Shown here in pieces: positions 10,760 to 22,556 of a DNA stretch of 64,000 bases. Source of the stretch: Impatiens glandulifera (taxonomy: Eukaryota; Streptophyta; Magnoliopsida; Ericales; Balsaminaceae); NCBI RefSeq assembly GCF_907164915.1, contig NC_061863.1, forward strand, positions 37,297,382-37,361,381, read 5' to 3'. The notes under the pieces were generated by a model. It had not been told where the DNA came from. It saw only the letters and a program-made list of their open reading frames with translations, and made no database searches. Made by a program: the position numbers and the translations under genes. How positions within the stretch are numbered: the first letter of the stretch is position 1; each line of letters begins with the position of its first letter.

Positions 10760-13700
10760 TCAATTTATGCACATAATTACTTCAATCAAGATCACAAGAC
10801 CTAGCATGTTTCTAAAATGAGAAAACTTAGCTTCCGGAAGAGGTTTCGTGAAAATGTTTGCAGTTTGTTGATCTGTAGGAACATGTTCAAGACAGATTTG
10901 CTTCTGATTGACGTGTTCTCGGATGAAACGATGCCTGATTTCAATATGCTTTGTGCGAGAATGCAGAACAGGATTATAGGATATAGCGATAGCACTAGTG
11001 TTGTCGCAGAAAATTGGAGATTCATCAGCCTCAATTCTATAGTCTCTGAGCTGTTGTTGGATCCACAAGACTTGAGAGCAACAACTACCAGCTGCAAGAT
11101 ACTCTGCTTCTGTTGTTGAAGTAGCAACTGATGTCTATTTCTTGTTGAACCATGTGATTAGACGATCGCCAAGGAAATGGCAAGTTACACTTGTGTTTTT
11201 TCTATCAATTTTGCATCTTGCATAATCTGTATCTGAGAAACTAATTAAATTGAAACTGGAATCCTTCGAATACCACAGTCCCACATTATGAGTTCCCTTC
11301 AAATATTTAAGAATACGTTTAGCAGCAGTGAAATGAGAGAGTTTAGGATCAGCTTGAAATCTGCCACAGACACCAACAGCAAATTGAATGTTTGGCCTGC
11401 TGGCAGTTACATATAATAAGGAACCGATGAGTCCTCTATATGCTGTAACATCTACACTTTGGCCACCTTCATCTTTGTCCAAGTTGACGGAGGAGCTCAT
11501 AGGAGTAGCTTTTGCCGAACAGTTCTCCAAACCAAATTTCTTTAGCAATTCTTTGGTGTATTTGGCTTGGTTGATGAGGGTTCCGTGTTCCAGCTGACGG
11601 ATCTGAAGCCCAAGGAAGAAAGTAAGTTCTCCCATCATGCTCATTTCAAACGTATCCTGCATCAGCTTGGCAAATTTCTCACATAGTTTGGGGTTAGTTG
11701 ACCCAAAGATAATGTCATCAACATATATTTGAACAAGTAATATATGAGAGTCCTTAGCAAATCTGAACAGGGTTTTATCCACTGTTCCAACAACAAAGTC
11801 ATGATCAAACAAGAAATTAGTTAGAGTGTCATACCAAGCTCTAAGAGCTTGTTTTAGACCATACAATGCTTTATTAAGTCTATAAACATGATCAGGTAAA
11901 ACATGATCTACGAAGCCAGGGGGCTGCTCAACATATACTTCCTCACTTAATTTACCATTTAAAAATGCACTTTTTACATCCATTTGAAAAACTTTGAAAT
12001 TCTTAAATGATGCATATACTAGGAAGATTCTGATTGCCTCTAGTCTTGCAACCGGTGCAAAAGACTCATCAAAATCAATACCTTCCTCTTGTCTGTATCC
12101 TTGAGCAACTAAACGAGCCTTGTTTCTTATGACTAAACCGTCTTCACTAAGCTTGTTTCTAAAAACCCATCTTGTTCCTATGACTGACTTATCAGTTGGT
12201 CTAGGAGTAAGATACCACACTTTATTTCTATCAAATTGGTTTAACTCCTCTTGCATAGCATTGATCAAATCTGGATCAATTATAGCTTCACCAATTTTCT
12301 TAGGTTCAATTTGAGAAATAAATGCAGAATTGGCCATTTCATCCATCATTTGACGTCTTGTCCTTCGAGGAGAGAAAGGATATCCAATTATCAGTTATGG
12401 TGGATGATTTCTGTTCCATCTGAAGTTGGAACCAAGAGGATTGGTCATCTGAACCGGTGACACCGCGACATCCAAACTCTCAACTTCTTGTTGAACAGGA
12501 GTTTGTACGTCTGGTTGAGCTTCAACCGGATCAGTTACAGGATCAGATAAAGCCATACGCTTGTCCAATGTTTCTTCTTTTTCACTTACAGACTCAAGAC
12601 TAGCCGCTTGCAGTCTGTCAGCAAGATCAGTGGGTTTTTTGGATTAACTCTCAACAGGCTCATCAAAAACTACATGAAGGGATTCTTCAACAGTTTGAGT
12701 TCTTTTGTTGTATACTCTGTAAGCCTTTCTTACTGATGAGTATCCAACATAAATCCCACATCTTCTTTAGCATCAAAGGCAGTTAAGTAAACCTTTCCAT
12801 TGTTATGGATAAAACATTTACATCCAAAAATCTTAAAGTAAGAAACTGTGGGAATTCTCCCATAATACAGTTCATAGGGAGTTTTATCAAAACGTTTATT
12901 AATAATTGAACGGTTTTGAGTATAACAGGAAGTACTAATGGCTTCTGCCCAGAACCTCTGAGGAACATCTGATTCAGCAAGCATAGATCTTGTTGCTTCT
13001 TTCAGAGTTCTCACTCTTCTCTCAGCAATGCCGTTTTGCTATGGAGTTCTGGCACTAGACAACTCGTGCCTAATTCCATTCTCCTCAAGATAAGATGATT
13101 GGTATCTGTTTGTAAATTCAGTTCCTTGATCACTTCTAATACATGAGATATTTAGAGATTTCTTATTCTGAATGCCTCTAAATATTCTGATTAAATTTTC
13201 AGCAGTTTTATCTTTTGAAGGTAAGAAAGAAACCCATGTAAAACGTGAAAAATCATCATTAACAATTAAGGCAAATCTCATTCCTCCTACACTTTTTACA
13301 GGAATTGGACCAAAAAGATCCATATGTAAAAGTTCTAAGATACGGCTGGATTGTGATTTTCCTTTGCTTTTGAACGATGATCTGCCCTGTTTGCCTAACT
13401 TGCAAGTAGTGCAAATCTTGTCCTTTGAAAACTGAAGATTGGGTAAACCAATAACTAAGTTATTTGAACATATGTTGTTAATGGTTTTAAAGTTCAAATG
13501 GTTCAAACGTTTATGACATAACCATTTCTGGTCATTCTTAGCAATCATGCACATAGGGTCAGATGTCTCTTTTTTCCAATTCATTTTATATGAGTTTCCT
13601 ACTCTACTTCCAGTTAATAAAATGTTTCCATCTTGGTCTTTAACTAAACATGCATGAGTTTGAAAATCTACTGACAGACCATTATCACATAGTTGACTAA

Positions 13701-13935
13701 TACTGATTAAATTATAACACAAGTTGTCAACCAGCAGAACATCATTAATGGTTAGGTTATCATGGATAATCTTATCCTTACCCATTGTCTTACCCTTCTT
13801 GTTGTCACCAAAGGTGATTTTAGGTCCAGAGCAATCTGATATATCAGTGAGGAGTCGTCTGTTTCCTGTCATATGCCTAGAACATCCGCTATCAAGATAC
13901 CATACAGATTCTTCCAGTCCTTCATTTATTTGTAC
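10760..13935 (-). pseudogene. Copia pol of element B: protease, integrase, reverse transcriptase, RNase H
   Basis: Domains in order. Protease has VWYLDSGCSRHMTG (DSG at 13885-13893). Integrase has the zinc motif HKRLNHLNF with CTTCKLGK, then the LLHMDLFGP, IRSDQGTEF and GIAERR acidic positions. Reverse transcriptase has [12 protein letters not shown], and YVDDIIFG at about 11711-11725. RNase H has SDTDYA, TEAEYLA and CDNTSAI, and the frame ends PTDQQTANIFTKPLPEA. Interruptions are a TAG at about 13039 in TP-QNG, a frame change near 12730, stops near 12645, 12390 and 11134. The catalytic set is otherwise complete, but the copy as it stands is not translatable in one piece. Its product in intact relatives processes, copies and integrates the element. 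Confidence 0.9.
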
Positions 13936-13974
13936 CTACATAAATAAATATTTACAATCTTTTGGTACCCACAT

Positions 13975-15161
13975 TCAATTGGGTCCTCGGTCAATCAGTC
14001 CCTTAGGAATCCATATTTGAGTTATTCTGATGGATTTCACGTTTTGTGTTGTGATTAATGCGTATGTTTTTGACTCAGCAGATGACTTTCTGCTGGCCAC
14101 TGATCCTTTAGCTTTTGAAGAAGGTTTTAGTTTTCTTTTAATACTCCTTGACTTAGAATTAGGTTTTAATTTACCAAGCTTATTAGCCTTTTCAAGTTTA
14201 ATCTTAAGCCAGCTAACAGTTGGTGGAACATAAACTATTTCATTTTTAAAAGCCACTTCTTCATGAATGGGATCAGATTCAAAGTCAGTCACACTTCCTT
14301 TGACAAAACTTATTGGCATAAGTTTGTAATTTGGCTTTGACTTTTTGCAGGACAGGTTAGGATCATTTCTATCAAATCCCAAACCGGATTTAGATCCAGC
14401 AGGTTTCAACATGCTGATCTGATATCTGACAGCATCATCAGACCTTGTCCATGCACTGACAATATAGTTCAGTCTCTTGTTTTCAGATGAAAGGGTTTGA
14501 ATCTGTTCCTTGAGCATCTCATTCTCAGATGAGATCTATGTTAACTTTTCATCAAAAAAACATTTGATTCGGGTTCTTGCTTTGAAAAGGGAACAATTGA
14601 TTCATATTTAACTTTTATTTCATAAAAAGAGTCAGCTAACTTTTTGTACTCAATAGCCATTTCATTGAGTGCATTAGTTAACTCCTCATTTGTAAATTCT
14701 GGTGCAGAAAAAGCCTTTACCTTAGATTGGTCATCTGCCATTAGACATGTTACAACTTCATTCTCTTTTTCGGTGGGAGACTCCTCAGTATCACTGTCAG
14801 CCCATCTGGATTTGTTCTGGCTGCAAATGAATGCGTTCTGATTCTTCTTTGCTTGAGAGCTCACACCATGGATCTGGCGGAGCTTATCCCATATTTCTTT
14901 TGAAGTGGAACATGACTTGATCTCATAGAACATATTTGTGTTGAGAGATTGAAACAGAATGTTCTTAGCAACATTATCCAGGTTGTTGGTCACCTTATCT
15001 TCAGTGGTCCACTCACTTCTTGGCTTCGAAATCTTTAAGGGGCCATCGGAGATAACGCTCCACATATCATAGTCAATAGCAGCCAAGTGAGCTTTCATTC
15101 TTACCATCCACACGTCATAGTTGTCCTTTGACAGAAGAGGAATTTCATTGAGGCAAGACAT
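13975..15161 (-). pseudogene. Copia gag of element B with central deletion
   Basis: I place the start at 15161 (MSCLNEIPLLSKDNY) rather than the upstream ATG at 15209, because that one reads through the primer site. The N-terminal part (DVWMVRMKAHLAAIDYDMW, then NNLDNVAKNILFQSL) matches elements C, D and E. After WDKLRQIHG the frame jumps to SQAKKNQNAFICSQNK, so the middle of gag and the CCHC zinc knuckle present in D and E are missing. One stop lies at about 14538. It then continues through SENKRLNYIVSAW, SKSGLGFDRND and IWIPKGLIDRGPN to a TGA at 13975-13977, a stop position shared by all four copies. The RNA-binding knuckle loss would make this gag defective. Confidence 0.8.
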
Positions 15162-15196
15162 GCTTTGGGTTCTTGACGCTTGAGAATAGAAACAAG

Positions 15197-15208
15197 GCTC
15201 TGATACCA
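15197..15208 (-). promoter_or_regulatory. Primer binding site, initiator Met-tRNA (element B)
   Basis: On the minus strand TGGTATCAGAGC follows the LTR end CCTATCA by two bases. It is the usual complement to the 3' end of plant initiator Met-tRNA. Confidence 0.9.
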
Positions 15209-15210
15209 AT

Positions 15211-17234
15211 TGATAGGATCAGCTTTATCGATAGAGACGGGGTCTGGCTAAGGATGAAGGCTTATGAAAAACAGTTTGAAAGAAATCCTGTTAAGGATTG
15301 AATTTGCTTTCTATTCTACGCAAACTTGTGTAAACACTTGAAACGGATTCAAGGCGAAATTGTTTACTTGGGTTTGAAGCACAAGATGAAAAATGATAAG
15401 ATGACAGAAAATGAAGAACCGATACTTCGTCCGTTGCTCTAAGGATTTGTTAAATACTGATGAGGAGCTAACGGTCGAATCTTCAAAAATGATACGTGGA
15501 GTTCTTCCATTGGAAAGCATCCATTGTACACAGCAGACTCTGAGCACAACGATCGTGGCCGTACCGAACTGGTAGTGCGCCGAATATTCCATCAGGGATG
15601 TACCTACAAAACGGGTAATGTGAGGAAAATTCTCTTACGTGGCATTCCTTGATTGGATGCATATAGCTGTTGTACTAATCTTCACATGAAAGTGGAGCAG
15701 AAGTAGGGTACAGCTATAGCACGTGAGTAGGAGAAATGTTAGATTCAAGCGTACTACTTGAACAGAGCATTAGACGTATTTCAGTTAGACGGATCAGTCT
15801 AATGTAATAAGTCAACTCCTTCTGATGAAAAATGTCTATTAGACCGCCTGGTCTAATGTACTTAGACTCGCGTCTAATATCATTAACCATTAGACGGGTA
15901 CGTCTAACTCCACTGAGTTAGACTACCACGTCTAATTTCGGTTCTACCTCAGACTTGTCTGAAGGAGTTAGACTCACATCTAACTTTCAATTAATTAGAC
16001 AACCCGTCTAATTATAATAACCATTAGACTGGTACGTCTAACTCCACTGAGTTAGACTACCACGTCTAATTCCGGTTCTACCTCAGACTTGTCTGAAGGA
16101 GTTAGACTCACGTATAACTTTCAATTAATTAGACAACCCGTCTAATTATAATAACCATTAGACTGGTACGTCTAACCCCACTAAGTTAGACTATCACGTC
16201 TAATTCCGGTTCTACCTCAGACTTGTCTGAAGGAGTTAGACTCACGTCTAACTTTCAATTAATTAGACAACCCGTCTAATTATAATAACCATTAGATTGG
16301 TACGTCTAACTCCACTAAGTTAGACTACCACGTCTTATTCCGGTTCTACTTCAGACTTGTCTGAAGGAGTTAGACTCACGTCTAACTTTCAATTAATTAG
16401 ACAACCCGTCTAATTATAATAACCATTAGACTGGTACGTCTAACTCCACTGAGTTAGACTACCACGTCTAATTCCGGTTCTACCTCAGACTTGTCTGAAG
16501 GAGTTAGACTCACGTCTAACTTTCAATTAATTAGACAACCCGTCTAATTATAATAACCATTAGACTGGTACGTCTAACTCCACTGAGTTAGACTACCACG
16601 TCTAATTCCGCATATTCATTAGACTACCCATCTAATTCTTTACGTCTATTACACTTACACGTCTAACTCCGATGAGTTAGACTGTACGTCTAATTCTATT
16701 AGACTTACGTCTAATTCCGCGTATTCATTAGACTACCCGTCTAATTCTTTACGTCTATTAGACTTACACGTCTAACTCTGATGAGTTAGACTGTACGTCT
16801 AATTCCGTGTATTCATTAGACTACCCGTCTAATTCTTTACGTCTATTAGACTTACACATCTAACTCCGATGATTTAGACAGTACGTCTAATTTTATTAGA
16901 CTCACGTCTAATTCGGTGTATTCATTAGACTACCCGTCTAATTCTTTACACGTCTATTAGACTTACACGTCTAACTCCGATGACTTAGACTGTACGTCTA
17001 ATTCTATTAGACTCACGTCTAATTTATGCGTCTATTAGACTTCTCCGTCTAACTCCGTTGAGTTAGACTAAGCGTCTAATTTCATTAGATTTGCATCTAA
17101 CTTAATGCGAATGGAGATCAAAATCGGTCTAATGACCCTCATTAGATCCAAGTCTAAAGACATGTTGTCTTAATACACCTGTATCAAAACACATAAATTA
17201 TTTCAACACTTAGTCAAAATTATTTGACCCAACA
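15211..17234 (-). repeat. 5' LTR of element B with large internal satellite
   Basis: On the minus strand the LTR ends GATCCTATCA at 15211, followed by the primer site. The outer boundary is less certain: TGTTGGGTCAAATAATTTTG at 17234 is my best candidate, giving about 2.0 kb. Most of the excess length is the TTAGAC/GTCTAA satellite at 15765-17130. GACCGTTAGC precedes TATTTAAC near 15450-15475, a weak promoter match. The GTGACGTAGGAG box of the other LTRs is not seen here. Confidence 0.6.
15765..17130. repeat. TTAGAC/GTCTAA hairpin satellite, 134-bp and shorter units
   Basis: AACCATTAGAC begins at 15885, 16019, 16153, 16287, 16421 and 16555, exactly 134 bases apart each time, giving five full units and a partial sixth. 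From about 16605 a second unit type takes over, starting TTCCGYRTATTCATTAGAC, with copies near 16605, 16714, 16803 and 16910. Almost every unit has TTAGAC facing GTCTAA across a short gap, so the array is a chain of small potential hairpins. The near identity of the 134-bp units suggests recent expansion. Confidence 0.9.
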
Positions 17235-17579
17235 CATTTCGTTTCAAAACATAAATAATCAAAAGTTTGAAAATTTGAATTTAAGCATTTCGTTTCAAAA
17301 CATTTCAAAAACTCTAATAAATCTAGAATAAATTTGTGACAATATAGAACTTATATCAATCAATGAATTAACGTATTAACCCAGTTTTTACACATCCCAT
17401 CACAAGACAACAACTATACGAAAATATAGGCAAAGAACTAGAATATAAAAAGATAACCTAAAATTGACCTTAAAATATATCATTTAGCTTAAGATTATTT
17501 GAAAACCAAAACCATATTTTTCAAATAAAATCCAAACTATAAATGAAATTAATAGACTAATAATAATGAATCAACGTCT
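17235..17579. other. AT-rich stretch between element B and a LINE tail
   Basis: No gene seen. CATTTCGTTTCAAAACAT occurs twice (about 17235 and 17286) as a short direct repeat. Nothing else is recognised. Confidence 0.5.
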
Positions 17580-18595
17580 GCTAAACATCCACATTTCTTT
17601 GCCAAGAAAGTAATCCCATAATACTCATAGATGAATTTCAAGGATGCAAAATCAGAAGAAGTTGTCAAAATTCTCGGTTAGAGAAGCTTATGAAGAAAAT
17701 GTGAAACAATTCTATGGCGAATTCCAGAAGGAGATATAATTCTGAATTTGATTAATAATTTGCAGTTCAATGAAAGAAGTGACTATATATCTTGAGAAAT
17801 TGAAAAAATGGAAAGTATGTTGTTGGTTTGGCATGGGAAAGCATTAGAACAAAGAAACTTGTGGTCGACTAACAATAAGTGGTATGGTCTACATAGATAA
17901 TCCCTCGACACAAATTCATCATTTGGATGATTTAGAGGAATAGACCGACGACGCAAGATTGAATTTAGAAATACATGAATATACCTGATGCTAATTGTCT
18001 AGTTAGTGAAGGGAACGATGAAAGCATAAACCATTTATTTGGGGAATGGTCATTCGTATCTATACTTTGATCTAATATTGTAAGGAATATGAACATCTCT
18101 AGCTTCCAAAGAACATTGAATGAAATCAAAGAAATGATAATGATGAAAGGGAATAAGACAGCCTCTTTGCAAATTTGCTGAAATGCTTATATGGAGCACT
18201 GATCTATAATGTATGGAGGGAAAGAAATGTAAGAATTTATAGTAAAATGCACAGATGAGTGGTTAAAGTCTAAAGTCTGGTAAGATGTATTTACGGACGA
18301 TAATGCACTAATTCATACTTGGAGAGGAATTCAGAAAAATTAAGAAAACTAGAGCCTAAGTCATAGATGAAATATCTCCTATGGAATAGTCACACGCAAA
18401 ACTAGATTTAAAACGATTTAGTTAGTTTTTGTTTGTTGTAATTCTCTTTATTGTTTGTAATTTCGGGTTGTTGTTTGTTTCTTTGTCAAACCTAGATCTT
18501 GTCTAGGTTTGATCATAACTCTCGAACTATTCTCCCACTTTTGAGTTTTTTCATTGAAATGGCATTGAGTTGTTTTTCCAAAAAATATACATATT
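17580..18595 (+). pseudogene. LINE (L1-type) 3' remnant
   Basis: Translation with many stops gives DANCLVSEGNDESINHLF, matching the zinc-binding region downstream of reverse transcriptase in plant L1 elements. Then comes a VWRERN-like remnant (TATGGAGGGAAAGAAATG) and HTWRGI. The 3' untranslated part ends TGAGTTGTTTTTCCAAAAAA at about 18595, much like the tail of the LINE at 49542 (minus strand). Endonuclease and reverse transcriptase proper are missing, as is common for 5'-truncated LINE copies. Confidence 0.65.
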
Positions 18596-19339
18596 CAAAT
18601 TAATTAAAGAACACAAACTGAAATATATAAAAGACTTTACTTGAAATTAGCCTTCAATGGGATAAAAATTCTCCATTAGTAATCTAAATATGTTCCAACA
18701 CAACTCTCAGAATCTAAAGTCCTCTCAATGATCAAAAGAAACAACAAATAATATTAGTGATTTTCTTACCCTAGAAACTCTATCCCTACAATTTTCATCA
18801 CCAAATCTAAAGCCAAGAGGGACCATTAATATCAAACTCAAACAACTAATCCTAAAACGAAATCAATTTACCCTTACTTGGAGGGAAATTTGGAGACTAT
18901 ACTTTGGGGTTCCCCATTGAATAATCATCTTCATCGCTGGTGGGATATTCGTATTGGGTAAATATATAATCGATTTCCTACTTGATTAAAAAACCTAGGA
19001 GCAAAGAATCACAAATAAAAGATAAAGTAAATAACATAATCATCATACAATATTTTATATGGAAAACCTTCTCAAATGAAGGAGTAAAAACAACGAGACT
19101 TTATGTCCAATTCAAGATTCAGTATAATCATATATTTGGAATTCATGAACAAAGTGATGAACTCATCTTTGCCATCGTAATTTCCTTCCTTTTACATAAT
19201 TATCATTTTGATGTGTTAATTAATTAGCTAACTAGCAGCATGCATGTGTACATGGGTTCCTTATATTTTTATAATATTATGGAGTTTAGGTCTCTAGCTC
19301 CTAAACATGTATGCCTTGTTGAAGGAGACATTGTTCATT
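18596..19339. other. AT-rich DNA without a convincing gene
   Basis: An 81-residue open frame at 18982-19227 has no recognisable motif. Its surroundings (GGAAAACCTTCTCAAATGAAGG and nearby) look repeat-derived. I do not call it a gene. Confidence 0.4.
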
Positions 19340-20553
19340 CCCCTTCTTTATTATATTATTCTTATTCTCTCGACTAGAGTTAAACATCGTGTATAAATGT
19401 TTGTATTCAACTCGGACGAGTCGTGTTAGATTCTTAATCGTGTAGTGTCTCAATCTTATCCGTAACGTATCGTGTCTTGACTCACTAAAAATATTGTGAT
19501 CCACGTATTTTTCGTGTTATGTTATTAATGTCCACGAGTTTAATCATGTTGTGCTAACTCGTGTTTAAATTTGTGTTTCGTGTTATTCCAACTACATCTG
19601 GTCATCATGTTGTGTCGATGTTATTTTCATGTGTGTTATGTCATGTTTTGACACACTTATGTTAATTATTTATATATATATATATAAATTAAATTATATA
19701 AGTAAAAATTATAAAATATGATTAATAATTTATAGTTTTATTTTATTTTCGCAAATTTAAATTAATTTATAAGTTAAATGTTTTAAATATGTTATTTAAA
19801 AATTTAATTAATATGTAAAATGTGTAGATATAAATTTTAACATATAATTGTCACTTATTTAAAATATGTTTTAAAACATACAAATAATTATCCAAATAAA
19901 ATTAGTTAAATTTATTATTTATATATTAATTTTTTAAAATAAATTAATTAGTTTAAAACAATAAATTTAACTAATTTTATTTGGATAATTATTTGTATGT
20001 TCTAAAACACATTTTAAATAATTGAGATTCAAATTATTATTTATAAAATTATATGTTAAAATTTATATTTACACATTTTATATTTTAATTAATTTTTTAA
20101 ATAAAATATTTACCACATTTAAATTATTAAATTAATTTAAATTTTTTAAATCAAAATAAAATAATAAATTATTAATTATAATTTAAAATTTTTACTTATA
20201 TAATTTAATATATATATATATAAATAATTAACATGAGTGTGTCAATGTATGACATAACACGCATAATGGACATCGACACGACACGATAACAAAATATAGT
20301 CGAAATAACATGAAACACAAATTTAAACCCAAGTAAGCACAACATAAATAATATGAAACAAAAAAATTGTGGATCATAATATTTTGAGTAGGTCAATACA
20401 AGATACGATACACATAAAATTGTGACACGACACAACGCGACACAACACGACACGATTAAGACTCTAACACGACTTGTTCGAGCTGAATACAAACGTTTAT
20501 ATACGATGCTCAACTTTAGTCGAGAGAATAATAATAATATAATAAAGAAGGGG
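19340..20553. mobile_element. 1.2-kb long-arm foldback (palindromic) element
   Basis: The two halves are reverse complements over almost their full length. The left arm starts CCCCTTCTTTATTATATTAT at 19340 and the right arm ends with the complement at 20553. Stems run to about 19916 and from about 19960, leaving a loop of about 43 bases. The arms are diverged at scattered positions but collinear, including a CACGACACGATTAAG-type segment and a (TA)n run near the middle. The mirrored short ORFs on opposite strands are products of this symmetry. No transposase is present and no target duplication is evident. A read-through transcript would form a roughly 575-bp hairpin RNA. Confidence 0.85.
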
Positions 20554-20649
20554 AGTATGTACATGGATTTTATGCGGAGTGGTTTTCATTTCCTATATTT
20601 TGTTTGTCCTTTATATAAAGTTACGAGGCTCTCTCTATACATTTAAAAT

Positions 20650-20831
20650 GGAGAAATGATTGGGAGATGGAATTTAGGTGAGGAAATAAGAGAGGGAATG
20701 ACATGACATAATCTGATTAGCTGAAAAAATCAAATAATTTTTATCTCTTTTCTCTCACTTTTTCCTTTTTCCAACTAATAAGATGATGTCGAGTCATTCC
20801 CTCTCCAAATTCTCTCTCCCTATTACTCCTC
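20650..20831. mobile_element. MITE, hAT-like, with 8-bp target duplication
   Basis: TTTAAAAT at 20642-20649 is repeated at 20832-20839, immediately outside a 182-bp unit whose ends are inverted repeats. The left end reads GGAGAAATGATTGGGAG and the right end is the complement of GAGGAGTAATAGGGAG, continuing inward to AGAGGGAATGAC. No coding capacity. An 8-bp duplication fits hAT-type mobilisation. The duplication is itself AT-rich and near-palindromic, so the exact edges carry some doubt. Confidence 0.65.
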
Positions 20832-20839
20832 TTTAAAAT

Positions 20840-22556
20840 ATTACAATTTTGTTAAACAAGTATTTTATTATAATTCTATATACAATTATAATTATAAGAA
20901 AATAAAATTCTAAATATGCATTAAGATCCAAAAATGTTTATAAGCTATCAAAATGAAAATAACTTGATAATTTAATAAAGTAAATTCAAATGGATATTAT
21001 AGATATCAACCTCACAAGCTTTAGAAATTAAATATATCTTATGAGTGAAAATAAATATTTTTCATATCAACAATCTTCTTATTTCTTATTGTTCTTCAGT
21101 GAAGGTAAAATGCTGAAATTTATAAACCAATCTTTTCATTTTTTTATCTATTTCATCTAATAAATGTAAGAAGCCACATACTTGAAACCATGACCATAGA
21201 AAGGTATAAATTATCCAAACAAGGCATGCCTATCCACTAGGCCCATACTCCATGTATGTATCTTTCTCATTCCCGCTTAGAATTGGAAAATGAGTTGGAT
21301 AAATACGAACCGACATGATCCAACACGATATTTATACGGAATGACACGTCGACACGATCCAACACGATATTTGTACGGAACGACACAATAGGATATTCTC
21401 TCACTTGGGTCTTGGGTTGACACAATACAAGGACGAGACGACGCGATCACGACACGATGATGAATTTATAGGATCGTAACACGGTTACGAGTCGACACAG
21501 ACACAACACGAGTATAGACACGACACAAGTATAAACACGACATGATCATGAGTATACACACGAAATGATATAAACACAATTAGTTACATAAATTAAGCTA
21601 CTCACATTAACATTCTCTAAACTATTACATTTTTATTCAATTAACAAATTATTTAATTTTATAAATGTAATATTTATAATTAAAATTAAACATTCTAAAA
21701 TATAATACTTACTTAAATAGTATAAATTATAATAAAATAGAAATATATATAAATAGAAATGTGAGTCTAGTGATTATTCTATTCGATAATACTTTTATTA
21801 ATTACTTATTATTTTTTTAAATTAATTATTTTTAATTTCAATTATTATTAATACATTATATAATAAATATATGATAATAGTTTTAATTTTAATAATATAA
21901 TATTTATAATTTTTACCCACCTTTCCCACTTTTTTTCCAATTTTCTCACTCAAACTACTCACCTTTACATTAACATTATTAAAAAATTATCACGTCTCTC
22001 CTACTAATTCATCACACATTTAATTATTTATGATCAGAACATTTTAAAAAATCTTTAATCACTCCAAAATTCTATAAGTTAATAAGAAAATTTACCTAAC
22101 AAAAAAAATAGAAAAATTAAATAAAAAAATTAAATTAATTTTATTATTTAAATAAAATTATAATTTATAAAATTAATATTAATTCAAAAAAAAATACAAC
22201 AGTGAATAGTTATATAAATATATTTTCACCTAAAAAATCTACAACAATTTTTAATTATATTAAATAAAAAATAAATAATATATCAATTCCAAAAAAAATT
22301 GTATCCACTGCTAGTAACAATTGATTACATATTTGTATATCACTATAAAATTTTAAAAAAATCTTAAATCACTTTAAAAATCTTCATTTTTACTATATAT
22401 AATAAATATCATATACCTAATTAAATAATTATGTACAAATCTTATCTAATATTCTAAAAATTATAAAATTTCATATTATCATATTTAACTAATTTTATAT
22501 ATATATATATATATTTAAAATAAATTAATAAATTTATTATAATAAATTTAACTAAT
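20840..22556. other. Very AT-rich intergenic DNA with a CACGAC-rich patch
   Basis: No gene. At 21310-21560 repeated CCAACACGATATTTRTACGG and ACACGACA-type words resemble the arms of the foldback element at 19340. This may be a diverged fragment of that family. A (TA)n run lies at about 22497-22513. Confidence 0.5.

Larger units (their letters stand above)
9338..17234 (-). mobile_element. Copia element B (SIRE/Maximus-like), best preserved copy
   Basis: Read on the minus strand: 5' LTR (17234-15211), Met-tRNA primer site (15208-15197), gag (15161-13975), pol (about 13935-10760), a spacer with a purine tract, and the beginning of ORF3 (about 10005-9338). It is then cut where the 3' LTR end of element A abuts. 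The 3' half of ORF3 and the 3' LTR are missing. Catalytic motifs of protease, integrase, reverse transcriptase and RNase H are all readable with only a handful of stops, so this is the youngest-looking copia copy here. Confidence 0.85.

Noticed and set aside
13930..13975. Intron of about 40 bases between gag and pol (GTACC...TTTGTAG)
   Set aside because: It is shorter than plant introns normally are, and the conserved stop lies before it. Kept only as one possible reading of the conserved spacer.
15765..17130. CRISPR-like array of regular repeats
   Set aside because: The repeats have no unique spacers, the host is a plant, and the array lies inside an LTR.
18982..19227. 81-residue ORF as a small gene
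   Set aside because: No recognised motif, AT-rich codons, and repeat-like surroundings.
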